Made by a program: the position numbers and the translations under genes | Shown: positions 1-8,371 of the stretch, one piece after another | Layout: the number at the start of each line of letters is the position of its first letter | Numbering within the stretch: the stretch's first letter is position 1 | Notes under the pieces: model-generated | Databases searched by the model: none | What the model was told of the DNA's origin: nothing | Seen by the model: only the letters and a program-made list of their open reading frames with translations | DNA from: Azoarcus sp. | GTDB taxonomy: Bacteria > Pseudomonadota > Gammaproteobacteria > Burkholderiales > Rhodocyclaceae | Length of the DNA stretch: 40,480 bases | Direction: 5' to 3' | Assembly: GCA_030656215.1 (NCBI GenBank) | Contig: JAUSOD010000063.1 | Location: forward strand, 1 to 40,480

Positions 1-1127
1 GGATCGGCGTCCTCGGGCTCACCGCTCAGCGGGCCCATCATTTCGCGGAAGATCAGCACGTCGCCGACCGCCAGTTCCGGCCAGTGGCCGAGCAGGGTCG
101 CGGCGCGGGCACCAACTGGCAGGCAACAGCGGGCGTCGCCCCAGGTGTAGAAGTCAAAATCGTTGTGCTCGATTCGCAGCGTGGCTTCGTGCATGGGTTC
201 GAAGATCAGCGGCACCGCCTGCATGGCGTCGCGCTCTTCGGGCGAATCGGGTGTCACCCGCGGCGGCACCCCTGGCACCCGGGTGAGGAAACGCAACCCC
301 GGCGGCAGCGGGAAGGCCGCGCCGGTGACCTGCAGATGCAGCCAGGCGCGGGCGTTGCAGCCTTCGTGCATTGTGTAATCCACCAGCAGCGCGTGGCGGC
401 GCAGGCTGCTGCGGCGGCGTGCGGTGTGCAGATAGGCCTCGGTGGCAATCGCGTCGAGGTGGTAATGCTGCAGATCGCCCACGTAGGCGATCAGCTCGGC
501 CAGCGTAGTGGTCAGATCGGCCGCGCTGCGGTCGCGCCAGCCGGGCATCTGGCGGCTCAGGCGATCGATGATCAGGCGCCGCAGGCTGGCGTAGTCGCGC
601 GCCAGGTAGTTGATGTCGGGTAAAGGACTAAAAGCAACAGGGCAGTCATGGCGTGGTGCGCAGTCGAAGTCGGTGGGGCACTCGACCTTGAACGCAAAGT
701 CGATCGCCGACAGCCGCGGGTCGAAATCCGGCAGCGGCGCATCGTTGCCGCCGCCCTGCAGCAGCGTGAGCCGATAGGTGGAAAAATCGCCCTCGGTATC
801 GGTACGCACCAGCAGCACGTGGTCGGCCTCGGGCAGGGCGGTGAACCCCGCCTGCTCGGCCGCGGTGGCTTCGGCCGGCGGGGCACTGGCAATGCCGACC
901 CATTCGACGCCGACCCGGCGGATGCGCTCGCCGCCCTCGATGTGCACGTTCTCGGGCGTGAGCCCGGGCGGCACCGGCTTGAGCAGCCGGATCATCAGCG
1001 TGCGCTGGCGGGGGCTGCCGGCCGGGGCGTCGAGATCGAGCACTTCCAGATAGTCGATGCCATTTAGCGTGGGGTGCGCATCCACCGCCGCGCGGCGGTT
1101 CTCTTCGCAGCAGGTGTAGACGGTCAT
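1..1127 (-). CDS. eCIS baseplate assembly protein, gpJ/Afp11-like (partial, runs off left edge)
   Basis: The frame stays open from an ATG at 1127 to the left edge, giving at least 375 residues with no stop; the C-terminal part is outside the window. The start overlaps the stop of the gp25-like gene in an ATGA junction, and a GGAGG lies just upstream inside that gene. The N-terminus MTVYTCCEENRR and the segment INYLARDYASLRRLIIDR, followed by LAELIAYVGDLQHYHLDAIATE, are typical of the large putative baseplate assembly proteins of contractile injection systems, which build the wedge that triggers sheath contraction. Its place directly after gp25 agrees with the usual gp25-gpJ order. The family is well supported; full length and the C-terminal domains cannot be judged here. 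Confidence 0.85.
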   Translation of the reverse strand, partial: MTVYTCCEENRRAAVDAHPTLNGIDYLEVLDLDAPAGSPRQRTLMIRLLKPVPPGLTPENVHIEGGERIRRVGVEWVGIASAPPAEATAAEQAGFTALPEADHVLLVRTDTEGDFSTYRLTLLQGGGNDAPLPDFDPRLSAIDFAFKVECPTDFDCAPRHDCPVAFSPLPDINYLARDYASLRRLIIDRLSRQMPGWRDRSAADLTTTLAELIAYVGDLQHYHLDAIATEAYLHTARRRSSLRRHALLVDYTMHEGCNARAWLHLQVTGAAFPLPPGLRFLTRVPGVPPRVTPDSPEERDAMQAVPLIFEPMHEATLRIEHNDFDFYTWGDARCCLPVGARAATLLGHWPELAVGDVLIFREMMGPLSGEPEDAD

Positions 1128-1492
1128 GCCGCACCTCCTTGCACGAAGGTTTCGCGCTGACGGGCTTCGCTGCGGCGAACCACGTATTGCACGGTCACCG
1201 ACAGGCGCGAATCCACCGCCTCCACATCGATCGCTTCGACCGTGATCAGGTCGCCCAGCCATTGCTGCAGCGCGCCCTGCACCAGAAACCGGGTGGTGGC
1301 GGCCAGCTCCGGACTGTTGGGGGCGAACACCAGTTCGCGCAGGCCGCTGCCGAAATCCGGACGCATCACGCGCTCGCCCGGTGAGGTGAACAGCACCTGC
1401 TCGATAAGGCCGCGTATCCAGGTCGCTTCGTCGGCCTCGCGCGTGCGGCCGCGGCCGTCGAACTGGTAGGGAAAGTGAACGTGGATCGTCAT
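1124..1492 (-). CDS. Baseplate wedge protein, GPW/gp25 family (Afp9-like)
   Basis: A 122-residue protein of the size usual for gp25. The core MTIHVHFPYQFDGRGRT, IEQVLFTSPGERVMRPDFG and SGLRELVFAPN matches the GPW/gp25 family, where the PGER-MRPDFG stretch is the most conserved part. In T4 and eCIS particles gp25 joins the inner baseplate to the first sheath ring and starts sheath assembly. The ATG at 1492 lies two bases after the stop of the PAAR-like gene, with GGGAGC upstream. The stop overlaps the next start (ATGA, 1124-1127), so translation is probably coupled to the gpJ-like gene. Confidence 0.93.
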   Translation of the reverse strand: MTIHVHFPYQFDGRGRTREADEATWIRGLIEQVLFTSPGERVMRPDFGSGLRELVFAPNSPELAATTRFLVQGALQQWLGDLITVEAIDVEAVDSRLSVTVQYVVRRSEARQRETFVQGGAA

Positions 1493-1494
1493 GA

Positions 1495-1815
1495 TTAGCT
1501 CCCGATCACCCGTGTCTGCGCCGCCACCGGCAGCAGTGGGGTGCCGTTGGGTGCGCACACCGCCTGGCTGTCCATCAGCACCAGCGGCTGGCCGTCGGAC
1601 ATCACCCGGGTGGCCGCCACCACCCACTGCCCGGTCACGCAGGGCACCGGGCTGCCCGACACGTTGAAGGGGCAGCCAGCGATTACCCACGGCGCGCTCA
1701 TCACCACCGTCGGCTGCCCGCTCACCAGCACGCGCGGATTCGGTGCGGTGGCGCTGGCGGTGCCGCCGTGTGCGCAAAGGACGCTCGCGCCGACATGGAG
1801 GAGGGGGCCGGGCAT
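1495..1815 (-). CDS. PAAR-like spike-tip protein
   Basis: A 106-residue protein with the pattern of small PAAR-like tips: MPGPLLHVGASVLCAHGG at the N-terminus, then repeated short beta segments rich in Gly, Pro, Val and Ser. It has cysteines at residues 14, 48 and 59 and later, plus a conserved His near residues 8 and 16, which could bind a metal at the apex as in other tips. In eCIS the tip caps the gp5-like spike that pierces the target membrane. It lies 12 bases after the spike gene and two bases before gp25, the order known from Afp8-10. No C-terminal toxin extension is present, so this copy is a bare tip. Confidence 0.8.
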   Translation of the reverse strand: MPGPLLHVGASVLCAHGGTASATAPNPRVLVSGQPTVVMSAPWVIAGCPFNVSGSPVPCVTGQWVVAATRVMSDGQPLVLMDSQAVCAPNGTPLLPVAAQTRVIGS

Positions 1816-1827
1816 GTCGCTCTTCTC

Positions 1828-2337
1828 CTAGATCACGGTCAGGGCGCCGTTGTTGATGGTCACGGTCGGGCCGATCAGCGTGATCGCGGCGCCCTTGCCG
1901 TTCTGAATGTAGATGCCGGTGTCGTTGACGATAAGCGTGGCCCCGGTGGTGCTCTTGAGCATGATTCCGCCGGTGGGTCCGGCCAGGTCCGAGATCGTCA
2001 AGCCGTTCTGTCGGAAGGTCTGGAAGGTGATCCCCTGCGTCAGTGGCGGGGTGGCGCGGGCCAGTGCCGGCACCTCGGCGGCGCTGCCCCAGAAGCAGCC
2101 AGCCCAGATCGGTTTGTCGGCATCTCCCTGCTCGAACTCCACCCATACGCCGGAACCGGGTTCGGGCAGCGCAAACATCCCGTTCTGGATGCCAGCCACC
2201 GGCACGCAGGGCATCGCCCAATTGAGCGTGGCCAGGCCGGCCACGTCCGGCACCTGTACCTGTATCCGGCCTTCCTGCATCGGGTCGATATTGGAAACCA
2301 CCATGCCGCGATACTTGCCGTAAAATTTTTCAGTCAT
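1828..2337 (-). CDS. Baseplate spike protein, gpV/gp5 (VgrG-like) family
   Basis: A 169-residue protein. Residues 1-90 form the OB-fold of phage gpV/gp5 and VgrG: FYGKYRGMVVSNIDP, GRIQVQVPDV, WAMPCVPVAG, and LPEPGSGVWVEFEQGD followed by KPIWAGCFWG. The C-terminus (TGATLIVNDTGIYIQNGKGAAITL) is a short repeat-like beta segment, as expected of a triple-stranded needle. It forms the trimeric spike under the hub. The hub (gp27-like) is encoded separately just upstream, so the Afp8/VgrG fusion is split into two genes here. The ATG at 2337 follows a 60-base gap after the hub gene. The A/T-rich codons right after the start (GAAAAATTTTAC) are unusual for this operon and may keep the initiation region unstructured. 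Confidence 0.9.
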   Translation of the reverse strand: MTEKFYGKYRGMVVSNIDPMQEGRIQVQVPDVAGLATLNWAMPCVPVAGIQNGMFALPEPGSGVWVEFEQGDADKPIWAGCFWGSAAEVPALARATPPLTQGITFQTFRQNGLTISDLAGPTGGIMLKSTTGATLIVNDTGIYIQNGKGAAITLIGPTVTINNGALTVI

Positions 2338-2397
2338 GGGACCCTCGCGGCGTTTGATGCATTACCCGGCCCGGGGCGTGGCTGGTCTTGAGGGTTT

Positions 2398-3537
2398 TCA
2401 TACCGGCACCTTCGGTGTGATCGAGATCAGTCCGTTGCGGCTGAGGTTGAAGCTTTGCTTGAACTCGCCGCGCTTGAGCGTGCTGGTGACACTGCTCACG
2501 TAATACAGCCCGTCGTAGGCGATGCCCGCACCGCGCACGCCGACCAGCTTGCGCGGCTTGAGGATGCGGCCGTAGCGCAACACGTCGAGGGTGCCGCTGG
2601 CGGTGACCGCGTCCTGTGATTTCTTCGCCTCGGACAACCCCTGCGAAATGGCCTGCATCGGGTTGAGCTTGGCGGTGTCCTTCATCATCCTGATGTTGGC
2701 GATGGGTGCCGGCAGCATACCGAGCGGCGGTTGCAGCGGGTTCAGGTTCGGGATCGGAATCGGGATCGGCACCCGGGTGAGCTGGTTCTGGATGAACACG
2801 ATCGGCAGCACGCCTTTGGTCGGGTCGAAGCTGAAGTTCAGCGATTCGACGTTGGTGTGCGCATCCATGTCGATGTTGAGCGCTGGTTGCGGCGGACCGA
2901 CCTTGATCTCGGGACCGAAGTAGGCAATGTTGGTCAGCGGTGCCTCGCCCGGCTCGATGTAGAACACATGGCCCACTTCCTCGGCCAATTGCTGCAGGTA
3001 GGCGAGGTCGGTGCCCTTGTGCGCCGGGATGCGCTCGACCGGAATCGGCACATCCGGGAAGAAGGCCGGGATCGGCAGCGGAATGATGCCGAAGGCTGCG
3101 TACTTGGCGCAGATCAGCGCCACCCGCGCCTCGATCGGCATGGCCGGGTAAGGCAGGCCGCTGAAGTCGATCAGGTCCATGACTTTGGTCAGGTCCTCGC
3201 CGGTGACGGTGATGCTGCCCGGCTGCTTGTTCTGCCCGGCCTGCACTTCCACATTGGTCACCACGCCGTCGAACAGCGGCTGCGGACGTCCGCCGAGGGT
3301 GACGATCAGCACCACCCGCAGCGGCGGCGTGCCGATGCTGGTGTTCTGGCCCACGGCAATCAGGAAGATGGTGTTCAGCGCCGATCTGCTGGTGACCTTG
3401 AAGCGCAGCTGAAAGCCGCTGCTGGCACCGGTCGCGCTGGTCACGCTGACCGATTCGAGGGCGTCGATCATCATTGCCGGCACTGGGATGGGCACGATCG
3501 GGCCGATCAACAGGCTCAGGTGGACGGCGCTAGACAT
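2398..3537 (-). CDS. Baseplate hub protein, gp27/late control D-like
   Basis: A 379-residue protein of the gpD/gp27-like hub type: an N-terminal beta domain (VSVTSATGASSGFQLRF, then LFDGVVTNVEVQAG), a middle segment with the family's SGLPYPAMP and YLQQLAEEVGHVFYIEPG motifs, and a C-terminal beta barrel ending YDGLYYVSSVTSTLKRGEFKQSFNLSRNG. The trimeric hub connects the inner tube to the spike. A Pro/Ile-rich loop around residues 255-285 is distinctive. Its ATG lies inside the end of the LysM-like gene (8-base overlap, ATGTCTAG), so translation is likely coupled. With the separate spike gene downstream it makes up the two halves of an Afp8/VgrG-type protein. Confidence 0.88.
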   Translation of the reverse strand: MSSAVHLSLLIGPIVPIPVPAMMIDALESVSVTSATGASSGFQLRFKVTSRSALNTIFLIAVGQNTSIGTPPLRVVLIVTLGGRPQPLFDGVVTNVEVQAGQNKQPGSITVTGEDLTKVMDLIDFSGLPYPAMPIEARVALICAKYAAFGIIPLPIPAFFPDVPIPVERIPAHKGTDLAYLQQLAEEVGHVFYIEPGEAPLTNIAYFGPEIKVGPPQPALNIDMDAHTNVESLNFSFDPTKGVLPIVFIQNQLTRVPIPIPIPNLNPLQPPLGMLPAPIANIRMMKDTAKLNPMQAISQGLSEAKKSQDAVTASGTLDVLRYGRILKPRKLVGVRGAGIAYDGLYYVSSVTSTLKRGEFKQSFNLSRNGLISITPKVPV

Positions 3538-3892
3538 CCGTGCCTCCCGGTACCCCTTCGGGCAAGGTGATGCGCAGCCGGCGGCCGACGGTGTCGACCA
3601 GTTCGTTCGGGTGCATCACGCCGTTGCCGTCGCAAAGCCGCCAGTACTGCTGCGGGTCGTCGAGGTATGTCGCGGCCAGGTTGTCCGGGCGGTCGCCGAC
3701 CTCGACCCGGTGCTCGCTCAGCGTGGCGAAGTTCTCCGGCGGCGGGACGAAGCGGCGGCGCACGAAGGTGACCGGTTCGCCGTCCGGGCGGATCCACTGC
3801 GCGGTGTCCAGCCCGTAGTAGCGGCTGTCGGGCGGGAAGGTCGGCGTGGTGAGCGCGTTGGCCTGCATGAAGGCCTTGAGCGCGTCGGTCAT
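3530..3892 (-). CDS. Small LysM-like baseplate/tube-end protein
   Basis: A 120-residue protein starting MTDALKAFMQANAL. The C-terminal half contains VEVGDRPDNLAATYLDDPQQYWRLCDGN, the shape of the LysM-type segment in tail proteins (gpX/gp53-like: low-complexity start, then D-N-LA...DP--WWR--D-N). It ends LRITLPEG. I chose the ATG at 3892 because a GGGAGG lies 7 bases upstream; the open frame continues further upstream but without family-like sequence. In Afp the LysM segment is fused to the tube-like domain (Afp7); here it stands alone directly after that domain. It probably sits between tube and hub and may touch peptidoglycan or anchor the baseplate. Confidence 0.75.
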   Translation of the reverse strand: MTDALKAFMQANALTTPTFPPDSRYYGLDTAQWIRPDGEPVTFVRRRFVPPPENFATLSEHRVEVGDRPDNLAATYLDDPQQYWRLCDGNGVMHPNELVDTVGRRLRITLPEGVPGGTDV

Positions 3893-3923
3893 GGCAAGCC
3901 TCCCGAATTCATGGCATACCTCC

Positions 3924-4580
3924 TCATGGAAGACCCCCAATTCCCAGTGCATCGAAGCCGAAGGTGGCGGCCTTCGCGGCCAGTCGCTCGCGCGATTGCA
4001 GATAGGCCATGAACAGCCCGCCACCCTTGTGATCGAAGCCCAGATCGTCGATCGACAGCACGCGCAGCCCCAGGCTGAGCTTGGCGCGGATCGGGTTCAG
4101 AAACGGATCGAAGGCCTCCTCGGTGATCGAAAATTCGGTCACCCGCACCGGCACGATGCGGTTGGCGCCCCACACGAAGATGGCCAGTGCCGACTCCATC
4201 GGGGCGATCTCCAGCGTGCCGGAGGCGGCCAGCGCCTTGCCCGCGAGCAGGTCGGCGGCGCCCGGGTTGATCAGCGACTCGAGCACCGCCAGTTGCGGCG
4301 CGATGCCGGCTTCGACGGTGCTGCGGTTCTGCTCGGGGAATTCGAGCTGATCGGCGGCGTCGATCTCGGCCTCGAGCTTGAAGGTTTCCACCGCCGGCCC
4401 CTTCAGCCGCAGCGCCTCCGAGCGCTCCGCTCCCTCGCCGATGTGCTGCGCCTGCAGCGTGCGGGTGAGCGTGTCCGGGTTGTACTGCAGCGCGATCACG
4501 CGGCGCACCTGCGCAGAGCCCGGATCGATCAACACGATGCCGGCCTTGACGAGGCGGGGGGACTGGCTGTATCCGCTCAT
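3924..4580 (-). CDS. CIS tube-like protein (Afp7 N-terminal domain-like)
   Basis: A 218-residue protein with the hallmarks of the contractile-injection-system tube N-terminal domain: KAGIVLIDPGSAQVRRVIALQYNPDTL near residues 10-37, then LKGPAVETFKLEAEIDAADQLEF and IFVWGANRIVPVRVTEFSITEEAFD, ending LGLRVLSIDDLG. In Afp/PVC particles this protein forms the first tube layer on the hub. The ATG at 4580 has GGGAGC upstream and lies 10 bases after the subtilase stop. The LysM part that usually follows in one chain is encoded by the next gene. The structural block therefore resumes here after the cargo-like genes. Confidence 0.88.
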   Translation of the reverse strand: MSGYSQSPRLVKAGIVLIDPGSAQVRRVIALQYNPDTLTRTLQAQHIGEGAERSEALRLKGPAVETFKLEAEIDAADQLEFPEQNRSTVEAGIAPQLAVLESLINPGAADLLAGKALAASGTLEIAPMESALAIFVWGANRIVPVRVTEFSITEEAFDPFLNPIRAKLSLGLRVLSIDDLGFDHKGGGLFMAYLQSRERLAAKAATFGFDALGIGGLP

Positions 4581-4590
4581 GGACTGCTCC

Positions 4591-7212
4591 CTAGTCGGCC
4601 GTTGCCTTGGCGCGCTTTGCCTTGCTGGCTTTAGGCTTGTCGGCGGCACCTTTGACTGCCTTTGCGGCCTTCTTGCCACTGATGGCCGCCTTCGCGCTCG
4701 TTGGTGCGGGCGCGGCCAACTGGATGTCGAGCGCCCAGCGGTTTAGTTTGCCCACGTCGCGTGCGGCAAGGTCCTGCACCAGCAGGGTCCAGATACCACT
4801 GCAAGGGTCGCCGCGCAGGGCACGCAGCGCGGCCACGTCGGTCGAGGCATAGCTTGCGCGCAGGTTGTCCTGGCTGCCGCCGCTGCGATCATGCAGCGTG
4901 ATCTCGATGCCGGCAGGCGAGCGCAGCCGAACGCGCAGGTCGCCGATGTAGGTGTGGGTGATATCGACCGTCACCACGATATCGACGACGAGCCCCTGTT
5001 CGGCAACGGCAAGCCCCCGCTCGATGCCTACCGCACGGTTGTCCGGGATGTGGATGCCCGGCGCGTCTTCGACCACCACGCGCGGTGGCGGGGTGATGAC
5101 GCCGATATCGAGCGACCACTGGTCCAGCCGTCCCTTGTCGGCGGCCGCCACGTCACGTACCTTCAGGACCCAGCTTCCGCGCGCCGGTTCGCCCTCGAAG
5201 TGGCGCAAGGCGGGCATCGTGGAGGCGTCCCAGTTGGCGATCAGGTTGTCACGGCCGCCACCCGCGCGGTCGTGCAGCACCACCTCGCGACCGGAGGGCG
5301 AGGTGAGCGTGACCACCAGATCACCGATGTAGGTATGGCGGATATCCACCGCAACCCGCAGGAAGCTCAGCTTGCCCTCGGCGCTGACCTCCAGCGTGTC
5401 GCTAATGCCTTCGGCACGGTTGTCCGGAATCGCGATTCCCGGCTGCGACACATAGCGCCCCTCGGGTGTCGGTGCGGGCACCGGCTCGGTGTCGCCGCGC
5501 AGTTGTCGTGCCAGTGCCACGGCGCGTTCGGCATCCACCCGTCCGTGGCCGAACCACGGGCTCCAGCTGCCGTCGGCATGGCCGATGTCCTGGAACGCTC
5601 CGCTGTCGAAGGGCGCGACCGGTGACACGTCCCACGAGGTATCGGGGTCGTAGCTCGCTGGCGGGGTACGCGGGTAGGGGGTGACATCCAGGTCCCTGGC
5701 TGCGGTGCGACGCAGGACCGAGGCCAGCTCCAGCGCGCTCAGCGCCGGATTGGCCGACAGCACCAGACCCGCGATGCCGGCGACCAGCGGCGTGGCGCTG
5801 GAGGTGCCGCCGAAATCATCGGTGAGGCGGCTGCTCTCGCCGGTGGCGGTGGTGATGCCCCGGCCGGGCACGTCCATGCGGAAAAAGGCGTGGCTGTTGC
5901 TGCTCGGCGCGCACAGATCGATGCCGGTGCCGTAATTCGAATAGTGGCTGCGGCGCGCGGTACTGGCCAGCGCGGCCACATGCATCACCCCCGGAAGGTC
6001 GGCCAGGTTGTTCTGGAAGCGGCGCGTGGTCTCGACTCCGCCCCAGCGCCACGCATTGCTCTGAAACACCCAGCCGTGGGTGTAGGGCACGTCCTGCGCG
6101 GCGTCATGAAGGATGGGGCAGTTCTCGTTGCCTGCCGCCCACAGGAACAGGATGCCGCGCCCGCGTGGCCCCCCGCTGAGCGCCAGCTGGTTGATCCGGC
6201 TGACCACCGCGGACGCGAACAGGAAGCGTGGAACCGCGCCCCACGAGTTGGACAGCACGTCCACCTTGTCCGCGACAAAGCTCAGTGCGGTCAGCAGCTT
6301 GGAATCATTGACCAGAAGGGAGGGGCCTTGCGACTCCCACTTGATCGGCAACAGCCGGCAGCCTGGCGCCGCCCCCACACAGAGTACCCCGTCCACCTCG
6401 CCGGCGATGACGCCGGCGCAGGAGGTGCCGTGGTTGGCACCGCTCTGGTACATGCCCGCGGGCTGGGCGTCGATGTCGTGGCTGGTCACCAGCCGGGTAC
6501 CACTGAAGTAAGCCCACGCCGCGAACTTGCCCTGCGAGTCGAAATCGGGATGGTCGAGCTTGCAGCCGTCGTCGGTTACGCCGATCACCACCTCCGGACT
6601 GCCGAAGCCATCGAGCAGCGCCCACGCCGCCTCGCAGCGGGTGTTGGCACGCGGGTCAACCTCGGGGTGGGCAAAATGAGCGTGCAGATGCCACTGGCGC
6701 AGATAGGCCGGATCACTCGGCGGTACCAGCGCGTACTTGGTGACCAGATAGTTGAGGTCGTTTTCCGCCAAGGCCACCAGCGGCTCGTTCTCGGTCAGCG
6801 CCACCACCAGCTTCACCGGGTTCATGCCGGTATGCTGGGTGAGCTGGAACAGAAAATCCCGGTCCGAGTAGCGCTCGCACTGCATCAGGCCGTAGCGCCC
6901 GGCGAACTCGGCCACCTGCTCGTCGCTCAGCGCCTCGCGGAAAGTCACGAAAACGCGGTCGGTGATCAGAAAGTCCTGGTCGGTATCGGCAACGGTGTAG
7001 GCATGATGGGTCGGTGCCAGTCCTCGTGCCTGCGCCATCATTGCTTCGAGATCCTGCGCTCGCCCGCGGACCCGCGAGGAGCCGGACGAGACCTGTTCGG
7101 CGTCGTCCGAAATGCCGGCTGCGCGTAGCGTGTCGGGCAGCGCGCGCGAGACGAAGGCATCCGGTCGTTTTTCGAGTGTCAGTTTCTTGCCGCCACGATA
7201 GGTGTAAGTCAT
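4591..7212 (-). CDS. Subtilisin-like serine protease (S8) with two P/homoB domains, putative eCIS cargo
   Basis: An 873-residue protein. The S8 catalytic triad is intact: Asp214 (VIGVTDDG), His261 (NHGTSCAGV) and Ser471 (GGTSSATP), with the oxyanion Asn362 in AAGNEN. Residues 1-170 form an N-terminal region that reads like a pro-domain. Two P/homoB domains follow at about 590-705 and 715-832, each with IPDNRA, HTYIGDL and LHDR-GG motifs. A Lys/Ala-rich tail covers 834-873. There is no Sec signal peptide, so release by the ordinary secretory route is unlikely. I chose the ATG at 7212 because GGAG lies 8 bases upstream; an in-frame ATG 18 bases earlier is possible. It sits inside the eCIS structural operon, between two unknown genes and the tube gene, which makes it a candidate payload; a role in particle maturation is the main alternative. 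Confidence 0.93.
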   Translation of the reverse strand: MTYTYRGGKKLTLEKRPDAFVSRALPDTLRAAGISDDAEQVSSGSSRVRGRAQDLEAMMAQARGLAPTHHAYTVADTDQDFLITDRVFVTFREALSDEQVAEFAGRYGLMQCERYSDRDFLFQLTQHTGMNPVKLVVALTENEPLVALAENDLNYLVTKYALVPPSDPAYLRQWHLHAHFAHPEVDPRANTRCEAAWALLDGFGSPEVVIGVTDDGCKLDHPDFDSQGKFAAWAYFSGTRLVTSHDIDAQPAGMYQSGANHGTSCAGVIAGEVDGVLCVGAAPGCRLLPIKWESQGPSLLVNDSKLLTALSFVADKVDVLSNSWGAVPRFLFASAVVSRINQLALSGGPRGRGILFLWAAGNENCPILHDAAQDVPYTHGWVFQSNAWRWGGVETTRRFQNNLADLPGVMHVAALASTARRSHYSNYGTGIDLCAPSSNSHAFFRMDVPGRGITTATGESSRLTDDFGGTSSATPLVAGIAGLVLSANPALSALELASVLRRTAARDLDVTPYPRTPPASYDPDTSWDVSPVAPFDSGAFQDIGHADGSWSPWFGHGRVDAERAVALARQLRGDTEPVPAPTPEGRYVSQPGIAIPDNRAEGISDTLEVSAEGKLSFLRVAVDIRHTYIGDLVVTLTSPSGREVVLHDRAGGGRDNLIANWDASTMPALRHFEGEPARGSWVLKVRDVAAADKGRLDQWSLDIGVITPPPRVVVEDAPGIHIPDNRAVGIERGLAVAEQGLVVDIVVTVDITHTYIGDLRVRLRSPAGIEITLHDRSGGSQDNLRASYASTDVAALRALRGDPCSGIWTLLVQDLAARDVGKLNRWALDIQLAAPAPTSAKAAISGKKAAKAVKGAADKPKASKAKRAKATAD

Positions 7213-7323
7213 CTCGGCGCTCCTTTGCATTCATTGATCAGCCGCGACGTTGACAGGCTCCTGGTGCGACCACCCTGGACGGTGAGGGGAGATTGCCTGT
7301 GTGCGCGCATGCTTGGGCCGTCC

Positions 7324-8328
7324 CTAAAAGTGCAGGCGAAGCGAGCCGCCGATGAAGCTGGCCGGCGGCACGGAGGAGGGGCCGGCGGGCTCGTCGGGGC
7401 GGGTGAGCGGGCCCTGGACGCCGAATTCGGCGGACATCACCGGCACCTCGCGGCAGGGGGCGCCGACCCGGTCGATCTCCGACTTGAGCTTGGCCACCGC
7501 GCCGATCACCTCGGCGTAACGCGCCTGGGGCGCGAAGGTGCGCGACAGTTCGCTGGCCTCGGGGTCGGGTGCGGGCGGGGTCTGCACCGCCTGGATCGCA
7601 TCGCGCAACTTCGTCCCCGCCGTCTCCAGCGCCGAACGCGCCGCGGCCGGATCGACCGCCCGGCAGGTGGTGCGTGTGGTCTGCACGGTAAGCCCGGCCG
7701 CGCCCTGGCCCTCGGGGGTGGCGCTGGCGCGGGCGATGATGCGCACATGCGGGATCGCATTGATGGTGACGCTGAAGGAGAACTCACTGGTGCTCGCGTT
7801 CAGGGCGAACACCACCCGTTCGGCGCCGCGGAAGGGCACCGGCAGACGGACGGCGAGCGAGGCCGGGAGGTCGATACTGACCGCCGCCGCGCCGAGATTG
7901 AAGGCGATGGTGGTGGACGGCAGCGATAGTCCCCCTCCGCCGGCGGCCGGCCCCGGTGTGCCGCCCGTGGCTGGCGTGGGGCCCGGCGTGCGCCGCGGAC
8001 CGACCCCAGGCGCGGGTGCCGGCAGGCCGAAATTGGGCGTCAGGCACGGGTTGCCGGCCACGAGGTTGACCGGATTCACGCCAGGATGGCAGCTGCCGAA
8101 AATGCGCAGCAGGCGCGTGCGACTGACCACCTCGGGCGAGCGCAGGTTCAGTCCGCACAGGGTCTGCATATCGCAAGTCGCTTCCGCCATGGAGGCCTCG
8201 AAGGCGGCGTCGTCGGTGCCCGGCACCGGATCGCGCGACACCGCCAGGCTGGCGGCACTGATCCGCGGTATTGGTGCGCTGGGGGTCGCACTGGCAGCAG
8301 CGCGACGGGCATCATGGGTGAAGCTCAT
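7324..8328 (-). CDS. Unknown protein with Gly/Pro-rich linker inside the eCIS operon
   Basis: A 334-residue protein I do not recognise. The start MSFTHDARR at 8328 is supported by GGAGGGC a few bases upstream; the open frame extends further upstream without support. It has an N-terminal region (about 1-135) with several cysteines, a Pro/Gly-rich linker near 135-165, and then beta-rich segments (LSLPSTTIAFNLGAA, SIDLPASLAV, VFALNASTSEFSFSVTINAIP). A helical part and a C-terminus ending GGSLRLHF follow. No signal peptide, membrane segment or catalytic motif is visible. It lies between another unknown gene and the protease, so payload, adaptor or assembly factor are all possible. Confidence 0.75.
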   Translation of the reverse strand: MSFTHDARRAAASATPSAPIPRISAASLAVSRDPVPGTDDAAFEASMAEATCDMQTLCGLNLRSPEVVSRTRLLRIFGSCHPGVNPVNLVAGNPCLTPNFGLPAPAPGVGPRRTPGPTPATGGTPGPAAGGGGLSLPSTTIAFNLGAAAVSIDLPASLAVRLPVPFRGAERVVFALNASTSEFSFSVTINAIPHVRIIARASATPEGQGAAGLTVQTTRTTCRAVDPAAARSALETAGTKLRDAIQAVQTPPAPDPEASELSRTFAPQARYAEVIGAVAKLKSEIDRVGAPCREVPVMSAEFGVQGPLTRPDEPAGPSSVPPASFIGGSLRLHF

Positions 8329-8371
8329 GCCGCCCTCCGCTCGCGGTCTGGTTGGATTCTGAATGCAGGTT

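Noticed and set aside
5890-7128. Plus-strand open frame of 412 residues opposite the subtilase
   Set aside because: Antisense shadow in high-GC DNA.
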